64,000 bases of DNA from CADCTP01 sp963849885 (GTDB lineage Bacteria > Actinomycetota > Actinomycetes > Mycobacteriales > CADCTP01), in contig CAWKIV010000019.1 in assembly GCA_963849885.1 (NCBI GenBank), forward strand, positions 248,001 to 312,000, read 5' to 3'. The notes beneath the pieces were generated by a model. It saw only the letters and a program-made list of their open reading frames with translations. It was not told the DNA's origin and did no database searches. This document shows, piece by piece, positions 1-8,638 of the stretch. Each line of letters begins with the position of its first letter. Positions within the stretch are counted from its first letter, which is position 1. A program made the translations under genes and the position numbers.

Positions 1-717
1 GGCCCGGACACCCTGGTTGGCGTAGATGACGAAGGACGCGCCGGCCGCGGCCAGCTCGGCCGCGGTCACCGCCGGGTAGGTCGTGGGGATCACGCCGACC
101 GGCGGCTGCCCGCGCAGCCGTCCGAGCACGTCCCGGACGTCCCGGCCGGAGTCGCTCCGGGAGTGGATGACCAGCGCGTCCGCGCCGGCCGCCGCATACG
201 CCAGCGCGCGCTCGACCGCCATGGCGCCCGGCTCGCCGGCCACCAGTGCCTCCACCCGCGCGACGACGGCGAACGCCTGGTCGGTCTTCGCGTCGACCGC
301 CTCCCGCAGGGTCTTGCAGAACTGCTCCGGGTCCTGCAGTCGCACCCCGTGCGGGCGGAGGCTGTTGGTCTTCGGCGCCGCCTGATCCTCGATGACGATG
401 CCCGCCGCGCCCGCCTGCTGCAGCTCCTGCACCGTGCGGGCCGGGTCGGCGTAGCCGATGGCGGCGTCGACCAGCACCGGACAGCGCACCGTGGCCGTCA
501 TCTCGGCGACCCGTTCGACGGTCTGGCCGAGCGGGAGGCTGCCGGTGTCCGGGGCGAGGTGGGAGGCGCACACCTCCAGGCTGCCGGCCCAGACGCCGTC
601 GAAGCCCGCCTCCTCGGCCAGCCGCGCGGTCAGCGCGTCGTGCGCACCGGCGAGCCGGAACGGCCCTGCGCCGGCGGCCGCGGCCGAGCGCAGCGCCCCG
701 ATCAGGTCCCGGCTCAC
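1..717 (-). CDS. PEP phosphomutase-like enzyme (partial, C-terminus beyond the window)
   Basis: Isocitrate lyase/PEP mutase superfamily; PEP mutase converts phosphoenolpyruvate to phosphonopyruvate, the first C-P bond step of phosphonate biosynthesis. The GTG start overlaps the preceding stop (GTGA). The 239 visible residues show AHDALTARLAEEAGFDGVW near residue 25, EDQAAPKTNS at 110-119 (compare the PEP mutase signature EDKX5NS), ALVIHSR, and a closing IPTTYP...VIYANQGVRA, all typical of PEP mutases. Two key positions differ: the signature Lys is Gln112, and the second acid of the D-x-D metal pair is Ala86 (VDAAIGY). The final 50 or so residues lie outside the window. Last visible gene of the operon. 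A relative with altered chemistry, such as a C-C lyase, is possible. Confidence 0.75.
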   Translation of the reverse strand, partial: MSRDLIGALRSAAAAGAGPFRLAGAHDALTARLAEEAGFDGVWAGSLEVCASHLAPDTGSLPLGQTVERVAEMTATVRCPVLVDAAIGYADPARTVQELQQAGAAGIVIEDQAAPKTNSLRPHGVRLQDPEQFCKTLREAVDAKTDQAFAVVARVEALVAGEPGAMAVERALAYAAAGADALVIHSRSDSGRDVRDVLGRLRGQPPVGVIPTTYPAVTAAELAAAGASFVIYANQGVRA

Positions 718-1937
718 CGGGCCCGTCCGGCCCACGAGGTCAACCTGGCGAGCTGCTCGTCCAGGCCGACACCGATGCGGGGCAGCCGGTCGCCAGGCTC
801 CGGAGCGATCCGCACGTGCAGCAGCGCGGGTGCGGCGGCCGAGAACAGCCAGTCCGCCGCGACCGCCGGAGAGCCGAGGGCGCGGTCGTCGGCGACGGAC
901 CGGTAACCGGCCGCCCGCGCCAGCGCCGGGAAGTCCACTGTGGACGAACTGGTCGGCTGCCCGCCCGTCGAGCCGTGCACGCCGTTGTCGAGCACGACAT
1001 GACGGAGGCCGCCGCCGGCCGCCGCGCCGATCGTGGCCATGCTGCCGAGGTGCATCAGGGCCGAGCCGTCGCCCTCGACGACCAGGACGCCGAGGTGGGG
1101 GTGCTGGAGGCTCACACCGAGCCCGAAGGCGCTGGCGTAGCCCATGGAGCCGGACAGGTAGACGTTGCGCTCGTCGTCGGCGATCGCGTAGAGCTCGCGG
1201 GAGATGTGACCGGTGGAGGCCACCAGGACGGTGCCGGCGGGGCGCCGGTCCAGCAACGCCGCCAGCGCCGCGCGCCGGCCGACCGGCGCGCCGTCCCGGG
1301 CATGCTCGAGATCGTGAGCTCGCCGCACCGGCCAGCCGTCGCCGGCGGCCCCGTCGTGCTCGCGACCGGCCTCCGCGGCGGTGCGGTCGGGCCGCTCGGC
1401 AGGGCAGGGCCCGGCGGCCGGCGTCGCGAGGTCCCCGCGCCGGACCACCACGGCGTACGGCTGCCGCTGCTTCGCCGCCTCCGCCGCGAGCGCCTCGACC
1501 CCGGCCGTCCCGTCGTCCCGCAGCGTGATCGCCCGTACGCCCGCGAGCTGGAGCAGGGGCACGGTGACGGCACCCATCAGGGCATGGTGCGCGAGACTCT
1601 CGACATCGGGATGGCCGCGGTGGCTGACCACCAGGGGAATCGGGATGCCGGCGGGGATGGCGAGCGAGACCAGCGGGTCGAGCGCGCTGCCGAGCCCCGA
1701 ATTCTGCATCGCGACGACGGCGGCGCCGCCGGTGCCGACCGCACCGCAGGCGATGGCGACCGCCTCGCCTTCGCTCGCCGGCGAGACCAGCCGCCACCGG
1801 GCGGACGTCCGGGCCTCGGAGAAGACCGCGCCGAGGTGGGAGCACGGGATGCCGGTGAACAGACCGCCGGCGGGCGCGAGGGAGCCGAGCAGCTCCGCGG
1901 CGTCGACCGGACGCGCCGGCGCCAGCCGGCCGGTCAC
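714..1937 (-). CDS. phosphonopyruvate decarboxylase-like ThDP enzyme
   Basis: 407 aa. The family decarboxylates phosphonopyruvate to phosphonoacetaldehyde, the irreversible step that pulls the unfavourable PEP mutase reaction forward. The GTG start lies in a GTGA overlap with the upstream ligase stop. The N-terminal pyrimidine-binding half has the conserved Glu in SEGEAVAIACG; the C-terminal half has SMGYASAFGLG and the ThDP/Mg motif GDGSALMHLGSMATIG followed about 15 residues later by LDNG. Length fits the single-chain decarboxylase rather than split sulfopyruvate decarboxylase subunits. A low-complexity linker (around residues 190-225) separates the halves. The adjacent PEP mutase-like gene supports a phosphonate role; sulfopyruvate is the alternative substrate. 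Confidence 0.82.
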   Translation of the reverse strand: MTGRLAPARPVDAAELLGSLAPAGGLFTGIPCSHLGAVFSEARTSARWRLVSPASEGEAVAIACGAVGTGGAAVVAMQNSGLGSALDPLVSLAIPAGIPIPLVVSHRGHPDVESLAHHALMGAVTVPLLQLAGVRAITLRDDGTAGVEALAAEAAKQRQPYAVVVRRGDLATPAAGPCPAERPDRTAAEAGREHDGAAGDGWPVRRAHDLEHARDGAPVGRRAALAALLDRRPAGTVLVASTGHISRELYAIADDERNVYLSGSMGYASAFGLGVSLQHPHLGVLVVEGDGSALMHLGSMATIGAAAGGGLRHVVLDNGVHGSTGGQPTSSSTVDFPALARAAGYRSVADDRALGSPAVAADWLFSAAAPALLHVRIAPEPGDRLPRIGVGLDEQLARLTSWAGRAR

Positions 1938-3235
1938 CGGATCTTCTCGGTGCTCGGGATGACCGGCAGCGGGTCGGCGGCGTCGAAGAACGCGATCGTC
2001 GCGGTCAGCGGGCCGACCGCGATCGACCGCAGCCCATCGAGCAGCCGCGCCTCCAGGGCAGCGGCCCGCGCGGGGAAGTGGCTCGCCGGGTACGTCAGCT
2101 GGACCTCGAGGGTCGCCGCACCGCGCTCGCCCGGCCGGAGCCGGTAGATCGGCGTCCCGTACACCGGGCCGATGCCGAAGTCCGCCAGCCGGGGGTACGG
2201 CACCCGCGCCACGTCGGGCTCGTCGTCGAGCAGCTCGTGCACCAGGAAGGTCGGCAGCTCCAGGGCCGCCCACCCGGTCGCGGCCGAGCGGTCGGTGATC
2301 CGGCCGATCGGTCGGAAGCCGGGCTCGTCCAGCAGCGGGCAGGGCGGCCCCACCTCGACGACGTCGCCGGTCCGGTAGCGGATCAGCGGCTGGTACACCT
2401 GGAACGGGGCGAGCGCGGTCAGCAGGAGCTCCCCGCGTCCCTTGTCGACGATCTCACCCGGCGCGTCCGGGACGGCGACCTCCGGCACGACGATGGGGCG
2501 GGCGTGGAAGTGCCGGCAGCCCGGGCACTCGTGGCAGGTGGAGCCGGCGATCTCGGAGATGCCGTACACGTTGACGATCGGCGCGCCCAGGATCCGCTCG
2601 ATCGTCGCCCGCCACCGGGTCGACAGGTGGTCGCCGTGGGTGAGGACCTGATGCAGTTCGAGGTCCGGCAGGACCTCCGGCGAGGTCGCCTCGAGAGCCA
2701 CCGCGAGCAGCCGCACCAGGTTGAGCGCGCCGGCGACGTGGTGCACCCGCGGGGAGAAGCCGCGGAAGGCGAACTCCCGGGTGAGCCAGTTGCGGAGGTG
2801 GAGGAGATGGAACGGCTTCTCCAGCGGTAGCGGGAACACACCGGGCGCGGGCGCCGTGTCCGGCGCGCCGTGCACCGCCGTGATGATGTTGACGATGAGC
2901 GACCGGTCGCTCTGCCCGGCCAGCCTCCACTCGCGGAACTCGCGGAACGCCGCCAGCTCCGCCTGGGACCGCAGGCAGACGGCCGGAGCCGCGGTGACGT
3001 CGCGGATCGAGGTGCCGGAGGACAGGGCGACCACGGCCGGCACCTCGTCGCTGGTCCGCATCGCGTCGCCGTGGCGGACCAGGTCGCTCTTCCCGATCGC
3101 CGGCAGCAGCCGCAGGTCCTCCAGTGTGGACACGGCCACGCCGCGGTGCCGCTCCCGGTAGAACGGGGCGGCCGCCGCGGCGGCGAGCGTGTCGAGGAGG
3201 AGTCGCTCCCGCAGGGCCCGGACCGAGGGCCCCAC
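1934..3235 (-). CDS. CapK/PaaK-like adenylate-forming enzyme
   Basis: 433 aa with a GTG start 7 nt after the 65-aa gene. Adenylate-forming motifs in order: a short phosphate loop SSGTS (near residue 72), YGISEIAG (near 230), YRTGD (near 285), GRITD, and a C-terminal Lys in STEKIR. CECPGCRHFH after the YGISE motif could bind metal, as Cys clusters there do in PaaK-type ligases. Such enzymes activate a carboxylate as acyl-AMP and pass it to CoA, an amine or a carrier. The substrate cannot be read. Position between the 65-aa protein and the phosphonate enzymes suggests it activates a carboxylate that joins the phosphonate, or loads the small protein (inference). Confidence 0.75.
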   Translation of the reverse strand: MGPSVRALRERLLLDTLAAAAAAPFYRERHRGVAVSTLEDLRLLPAIGKSDLVRHGDAMRTSDEVPAVVALSSGTSIRDVTAAPAVCLRSQAELAAFREFREWRLAGQSDRSLIVNIITAVHGAPDTAPAPGVFPLPLEKPFHLLHLRNWLTREFAFRGFSPRVHHVAGALNLVRLLAVALEATSPEVLPDLELHQVLTHGDHLSTRWRATIERILGAPIVNVYGISEIAGSTCHECPGCRHFHARPIVVPEVAVPDAPGEIVDKGRGELLLTALAPFQVYQPLIRYRTGDVVEVGPPCPLLDEPGFRPIGRITDRSAATGWAALELPTFLVHELLDDEPDVARVPYPRLADFGIGPVYGTPIYRLRPGERGAATLEVQLTYPASHFPARAAALEARLLDGLRSIAVGPLTATIAFFDAADPLPVIPSTEKIR

Positions 3236-3242
3236 CTCGGGC

Positions 3243-3440
3243 CTAGACCTGGTCGGCGAGAGCGATCAGCCGCTCGAGCGCCGGGTTGCGCCGGGCCGCC
3301 TCGGGGCCGACGGTGAAGGTCACCTGCAGCTCCTTGTCCTTGCCGCCGCGGTTGACGACGCTCGAGGACACGGTGCCCTCGGCGAAGGCGGCCTGGAGCA
3401 GCTCCTGGTACGTCTCGAGGTGCCTGTTCCGGGACTCCAT
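3243..3440 (-). CDS. 65-aa protein of unknown function heading the phosphonate-type operon
   Basis: ATG with a strong ribosome-binding site (GGAGG, 8-nt gap). Charged and soluble, with a helix-like N-terminus (RHLETYQELLQAAFAEG), a central polar SSSVVNRGGKDKEL stretch and a C-terminus NPALERLIALADQV. No signal peptide, no Cys, and no D-S-L carrier-protein phosphopantetheine motif. It is first in the operon, directly before the adenylating enzyme, and faces the diiron oxygenase gene across a 132-bp divergent promoter region. It could be a small partner subunit, a scaffold or a precursor peptide. I do not recognise the family. Confidence 0.7.
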   Translation of the reverse strand: MESRNRHLETYQELLQAAFAEGTVSSSVVNRGGKDKELQVTFTVGPEAARRNPALERLIALADQV

Positions 3441-3572
3441 GGAGATCCCTCCCCCATCGTGAACGAAGACTCACAGACCGTAGCTCTCGGCGATAGTGCG
3501 ATCAACCGCTTCGGCACAACCGGCGCACCTACGATGGCCGTGCCCGGATGCCGGAGAGGCAGGGGTCGGACG

Positions 3573-4508
3573 ATGGCGGGACGCGAGGACGGGGCCTGGC
3601 CGGACACGGTGCTCCGGAGCTGGGACTCCCGCAGCTCGGTGCGGACCCGGCCGCGGCGGCTGGTCGGGGACCTGCTCGACGGCAAGGTGGTCTTCCCGGT
3701 CGACCAGGCGCCGTTCGTGCGGCACGAGCTTCTGCGCCCGGACCTCGCCGGCGTCGCCCTGACCCGCAGCCTCTTCCGCTACCTGGACTTCACCACGGCG
3801 CTCGAGCAGGAGGTCGTGAACCCGGTCCTGCTCGACCTGGCCCGGAGCCGCGCGCCCGTCCCGCTCCCGCCGGCGGTGCGGCTGGACGCACACCGGATCT
3901 ACGTCGACGAGGGCTATCACGCCCTGGCGGCGGTCGACCTGGCCGAGCAGATCTCCGCGGCCACCGGCGTCGCGTACCGGCTGGCCGGCCACTACCCGTT
4001 CCACGACGCGCTCGCCCGCTGGACCGACGCCGCCGGATCGCGGCGGGCGCCCCTGGTGGCCCTGTGCGCCGCGGTCGTGTCCGAGACGCTGATCTCGGCG
4101 ACGCTGGCCGGCATCCCCGACGACGCGTCCGTGGCCACGGTGGTCCGTGCGGTCATCGCCGACCACGCCGAGGACGAGCGCGCGCACCACGCCTTCTTCA
4201 GCCGGGTGCACGAGCACGTCTGGCCGCGGCTGCCGGAGGAGGACCGGTCCTGGCTGGCGCCCGCCTTCGCCGAGTTCATCCGAGCGTTCCTGCTGCCGGA
4301 CCGGGCGGCCGAGGCGGACATCCTCCGGCAGTGCGGCGTCGACGTGTCGACGGCGGTGCGCATCGTCGCCGAGACGCGGGAGCAGGAAGACCCGCTGCCG
4401 GCGGTCCGCATCGCCGCCCGGGCGACGATGCGGCTGCTCGACCGGACCGGGGTGCTCGACGAGGACGGCGCGCGGGAGACGTACGCCGGAGCCGGGCTGC
4501 TGGCCTGA
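3573..4508 (+). CDS. AurF-type diiron N-oxygenase-like protein
   Basis: 311 aa; ATG chosen because AGGGG lies 7 nt upstream. AurF-family enzymes are ferritin-like diiron oxygenases that oxidise amines to hydroxylamines or nitro groups. All expected ligands are readable in order: Glu in ALEQEVVNP, ExxH in DEGYHA, Glu in VSETLIS, and HxxxExxH in DHAEDERAHH, so the site looks intact. Length is close to AurF (about 336 aa). Transcribed divergently from the 65-aa/ligase/phosphonate operon and ending 1 bp from the convergent unknown gene. An amine tailoring role in a phosphonate-containing product is inference. Confidence 0.78.
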   Translation: MAGREDGAWPDTVLRSWDSRSSVRTRPRRLVGDLLDGKVVFPVDQAPFVRHELLRPDLAGVALTRSLFRYLDFTTALEQEVVNPVLLDLARSRAPVPLPPAVRLDAHRIYVDEGYHALAAVDLAEQISAATGVAYRLAGHYPFHDALARWTDAAGSRRAPLVALCAAVVSETLISATLAGIPDDASVATVVRAVIADHAEDERAHHAFFSRVHEHVWPRLPEEDRSWLAPAFAEFIRAFLLPDRAAEADILRQCGVDVSTAVRIVAETREQEDPLPAVRIAARATMRLLDRTGVLDEDGARETYAGAGLLA

Positions 4509-5162
4509 CTACCGGACGACGGCGCGGCGGGTCGGCGCCCGCAGCAGCGACCGGGTCCGCACCTGGACGCCGCCGGGCGTGGCGGTCGGCTCGATGGAGA
4601 CCCGGCGGAACTGGACGTCCGGGAGATCGGCGGCCGGGTTGAAGGTGATGGTCCGCACCGCGTGCACGAGCTTGCGGCCCCGCGCCGTGACGAACGGGAA
4701 GGTGAGGACGTCCGCGATCTTCCCCGGCCCGAGCGGCAGCATCACCGCGTCGAAGGGCTCGACCTCCTGGACGTCCCGCAGGCCGATCTCGCCCTCCGCC
4801 TCCGAGGTCCAGGACAGCCGCCCGTCCGCCGTCGACCGGATGCTCCCGCGGCTGGACACCGACACGTCGTCGCCGTCCGTCAGCTGAGTGAACTCGAGGT
4901 TCCCGTCCGCGAGCGTGAGCAGGTTGCGGGTCGTCCCGTCCTCGCGCCCGAACACGACCGTCGGGAGGATGAGGATCCCGACGAGGGTGGCGAAGGCGTC
5001 GGCGTCGCCGGCGATCTCGGGAAAGGTGACCTCGAAGTTCCAGTCCCCGGTCTCCGAGTCGCCCACACCGGTGCCGCGGGCCTCGAAGTCACCACCGTTG
5101 ACGCGACCGACCGAGGAGATGTCGATGGGCAGCTGCTTGGGCAACGGGCGGCTCGGCTCCAT
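4509..5162 (-). CDS. hypothetical protein, 217 aa
   Basis: ATG preceded by AGGGGGAAACC, a good ribosome-binding site. No signal peptide. The sequence is rich in beta-prone segments (DWNFEVTFPEIAG, GRLSWTSEAEGEIGL, LVHAVRTITFNP) with one hydrophobic stretch (FATLVGILILPTVVFG near residue 60), suggesting a beta-barrel or beta-sandwich. Its stop directly abuts the diiron oxygenase stop. I do not recognise the family. It may belong to the same biosynthetic locus or be an unrelated neighbour. Confidence 0.6.
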   Translation of the reverse strand: MEPSRPLPKQLPIDISSVGRVNGGDFEARGTGVGDSETGDWNFEVTFPEIAGDADAFATLVGILILPTVVFGREDGTTRNLLTLADGNLEFTQLTDGDDVSVSSRGSIRSTADGRLSWTSEAEGEIGLRDVQEVEPFDAVMLPLGPGKIADVLTFPFVTARGRKLVHAVRTITFNPAADLPDVQFRRVSIEPTATPGGVQVRTRSLLRAPTRRAVVR

Positions 5163-5302
5163 GGTTTCCCCCTTGTCCCAGGACCGCCCGGACCATATAG
5201 CGCTGCGCCCGCGAGCGTGCACGAATGTCGCGGAAGCGGGCCGGCGTCGCGGGACGAGGTCGACCCTGTCAGCCGTCTTGGGGGTAGTTCATGCGCTCCT
5301 CG

Positions 5303-8300
5303 TCATGGCCCCCTGGTCGTGAAGGTGAACGAGCCGGACGGCACCCGGTAGATGACCCGGTCGCCGTCCACCCGGACGAAGTCCGCCCGCGGCGGGGTCG
5401 GGCCCGCGTGCCCGCCCAGGGTCGGCACCGAGACCTCGGCGGTGGTGTTCGGCGGGATCAGCACCTTCAGGGTGAATCGTCCGTCGGCCCTGGTCCACGC
5501 GGAGCGCACCAGGCCGTGTGCAGCCCGGTAGCTGCCCGCCACGAAGGTCAGGTCACCGACGACCTTGGGTCGGATGACCAGCTCGCGGTAGGCGGTGGAG
5601 CCGCCGGCTGCGCGGATGCCGGCCAGGTCGGCGTGGAACCACTCCTCGATCTGGGCGAGGATCATGTGGTTCTTGGAGTCGCCGCGGTTCCAGCGTTCGC
5701 CGATCGTGGTCATTCCGCCGGGGTTGGCGGTGGTGGGCTCCAGGAAGAATCCGTAGCTCGGCTGCTCGTTCTCCTGGAGGAGGTCCCAGAGGACGTCGTC
5801 CCGGTCGCCGGCGGCCAGCGCCCGGACCGTCGGGGCCATGCCGATGGTTCCGGCGCTGAAGTGCGGCCCGTCGCCGGATGGATGGAAGTCGTAGACGAGT
5901 TGGACGAGGGCGTCGAGGACGGCCGCCCGCTCGGTGTCCGGGACGAGCCCGGCGTCGAGCGCGAGCGCCTGAGCGGCCTGGGTCGCGCCGACGGTGCCCG
6001 CGTTCCCGTCCGTGGTGTATCTCCGCAGGGCCTGGTTGTAGAAGTGGGCGTTGAACGCGTCCTTGATGTCTCCGGCCAGCGCCCGGTACTTCTGTGCGTC
6101 AGCGGAGTGACCGGTCAGCTGGGCCATGTCGGCCAGCTTGCTGATCATCGTGTAGTAGCCCCAGGTGCCGGTGATCCGACCCGAGGTCTGGTCCTCGGCG
6201 ACCCAGTCCGCGAGAGCGGCGTCGACGATGTGCGCGTCGGCGCCGGTCCCGACCTTCTCCCGCTGGATGTAGTCGGCGAACTTCACCATCTGGTCGTAGT
6301 ACCGGGCCATCGTCGCGGTGTCGCCGTACAGCTCGTGGAGGAGCGCGGGCACGAGGATGATCGCGTTGCCCCAGTTGATCTCGTCGCCGAAGCGTCCGGT
6401 GTAGCCCCAGTCGTAGACCGGGGTCTTGAGGGCGACGTTCCCGGCCATCGGGGTGTCGGCGATCGACTGCCCCTCGACCAGGTGCCGCATCGTGGTGCGC
6501 AGGAAGGCCCCGAGCGCGTAGTTCCGGTGGATCGACCCCATCGGCATCGTGTAGTCGGCCGGGTAGGACAGCTTCTCGCGGCCCGGGCAGTCGGTGAACA
6601 CCGACATCATGTTGCTGGCGAAGGAGTACCGGGCCATCGTGTGGATCCGGTTGATCCGCGCGTTGGAGGTGGTGACCGCACCCGCCACCGGCGTCGCGGC
6701 CTGCAGCCGGACGCCGGTGATCAGGTCCGCGGTCGGGCGGAAGCCTTCCGGCAGGCCGGTGACCTGGATCCACTGCATGCCGAAGTAGTTGAAGTCCGGG
6801 TGCCAGGTCTCCCCGGCGTCGCTGCCGGTCGTGGTGTACGTGTTGAACAGGTCGACGCCTCGTCGGCCCCCGCCGCCCATGAGCGAGGCCTGGTCGACGG
6901 TGCCGTCCGCGGCGAGCGACTCGGCGGGTGACATCCGGATGGTCGTCCCGGCCGGCATCCCGGCCGGCAGGCGCAGCTCGGGCCAGCCGGTGAAGTTCTG
7001 CCCGAAGTCGAACACCCACGTTCCGGGGACCGGGTTGGTCACGCTGACCGGGCGGAAGCGCTCCATCGACCTCGACGGGTTCGGCGGTGCGGGCCACCAG
7101 CTCGGTGGCGAGGTTCGGCGGCGGCGCGATGCCGGCGGCGATCCAGGACATGGGGGTCCCGTCCCGGCGGGTGGCGGTGGCGGACAGGTCGGCCCGCGCG
7201 GAGTCCCAGCCCGGCTGCTCGCGGCGGGCGTCGTAGTCGGCGCCGGAGTACCAGGCGTCGGTGACGAGGGCGCCGAGCGCGGTACGCCAGCTGCGGTCGG
7301 ACCCGACGACGTCCGAGGACCCGTCGGCGTAGCCGATCTCGAGCCTCGCGATCATCCGAGGGGTGACCGCCGCGCCGGCGCTCGGGTCGGTGGCGGCGAT
7401 GTTGTTGCCGGACCCGGTCACGCTGGCGCCGGCCGGGTGCGGCTTCGACAGCCCGGGCGTGAAGGTGATGCCCGTGCCGTCCGGGCCGGCGGTGCCGATG
7501 GCGGTGATGGTCCGGGACTCGAGATCGTCTCCGCCGTTCCCGGTGTCGACGTTGATCGTGCCGCCGACGTGGTAGTCGGCGACGCTGTCGAGCCGCACGC
7601 TGGTGGCACCGGCCGGGGCCGCGGCGACCAGGCTGCCCTGGCCCTTCAGCTGGCTCTGCCACCACGAGTACGGTGCGGTCCGGCCGACGGCCGGATTCGT
7701 GACGCTGCGGCGCACGTAGGCCGGGCCGTTGCCGAGCCGGACGCCGAGCGTGTTGCTGCCGGCCCGCAGCCACCCGGTGACGTCGTAGGTCCGGTACTCG
7801 CTGGACAGCTGGTAGTTCGAGTTGCCGGGAGCGAGGACCTCGTCGCTGAGCCGCCGGCCGTTCAGGGTCGGCAACTGCAGGCCGACACCGGACAGGTAGA
7901 GCCGGGCGCTCCGCACGTCCTTGCGGCCCTCGACCCGGAACTGCCGCGCGAAGATCGGCATGGGCTGGCTCTCGGTGCGTCCCGGGTACTCGATCCAGCG
8001 GGCCGCCCCCAGTCGCTCTGCTCGAGCAGGCCCATCTCCCAGGAGGACGGGCTGCTCCAGTCCGACGACCGGCCGTCGGCGTCCCAGACGCGGACGTGCC
8101 AGACGACCTTCTCCCGCGATCCGAGCGGCGATCCGGCGTACGGCACGCCCGTCTGCGTCGCGGACCGCACCTTGCCGGAGTCCCAGACCAGCCGTCCCTT
8201 CGCCAGGTCCCGCCCGCTGGTCGCGGCCTGGATCTGGTACGCGGTCTGCTCGTCGCCGGGACAGGCCCGGCGCGATCCGGGACGGTGGCAAGGGTGGCCG

Positions 8301-8533
8301 GCGGCTCGGTGCGTCTCGCTCAGCTGCCAGCCCAGCAGGGGGCGAGCGTCATCGATGCCCATCGGCGCGGACCTGTCGTCCACCCGGAGGTCGACGACCC
8401 TGACATTGGGGTGTCCGGACGCGGCGGTGTCGGAGGCCGCCGCGGTCGTGCTGCTCAACGCCTGCGTCGCGACCAGGCCCAGCGACAGCCCCAGCCCGGC
8501 GAGTACGCGCACTGGACGCCTCGGTGTGGACAT
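5303..8533 (-). pseudogene. secreted GH78 alpha-L-rhamnosidase, frameshifted
   Basis: GH78 enzymes release terminal L-rhamnose from plant glycosides and polysaccharides. ATG at 8533 with GGGAG 6 nt upstream, then a signal peptide (LAGLGLSLGLVATQALS) indicating secretion. Read across frames the protein is about 1070 aa: N-terminal Bac_rhamnosid-type beta domains, then FDFGQNFTGWPELRLP, the catalytic (alpha/alpha)6 region (FTDCPGREKLSYPADY, WNRGDSKNHMILAQIEEW) and a C-terminal beta domain. Reading frame changes near 8010 and near 7068 (between EPVEV and MERFRPVSV). Each looks like one extra or missing base. Either genuine decay or sequence error. Last gene of the rhamnoside locus. Confidence 0.8.
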
Positions 8534-8602
8534 CCGGCACTCCCTTCTCGGCCCCGTGACGTCGTCCCCGACGGTGTCGAATCGGTCTGACCGGTGGCAG
8601 CC

Positions 8603-8633
8603 GCCCGCCGGCCGCGAGCCGCGGCCGGCGGGC
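8603..8633 (-). terminator. strong GC hairpin after the solute-binding protein gene
   Basis: Perfect 14-bp stem (8603-8616 with 8620-8633) and a 3-nt loop, starting 6 nt beyond the binding-protein stop. No U-tract. It could be a terminator or an mRNA-stabilising hairpin that raises binding protein relative to the downstream rhamnosidase. Confidence 0.65.
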
Positions 8634-8638
8634 AGGAG

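Noticed and set aside
938..951. TCCACTGTGGAC palindrome matching the one in the 124-bp repeat
   Set aside because: It lies inside the decarboxylase gene with no flanking similarity, so it is a chance match.
3243..3440. 65-aa gene as an acyl carrier protein
   Set aside because: No phosphopantetheine-type D-S-L motif; the Ser-rich stretch SSSVVN does not fit.
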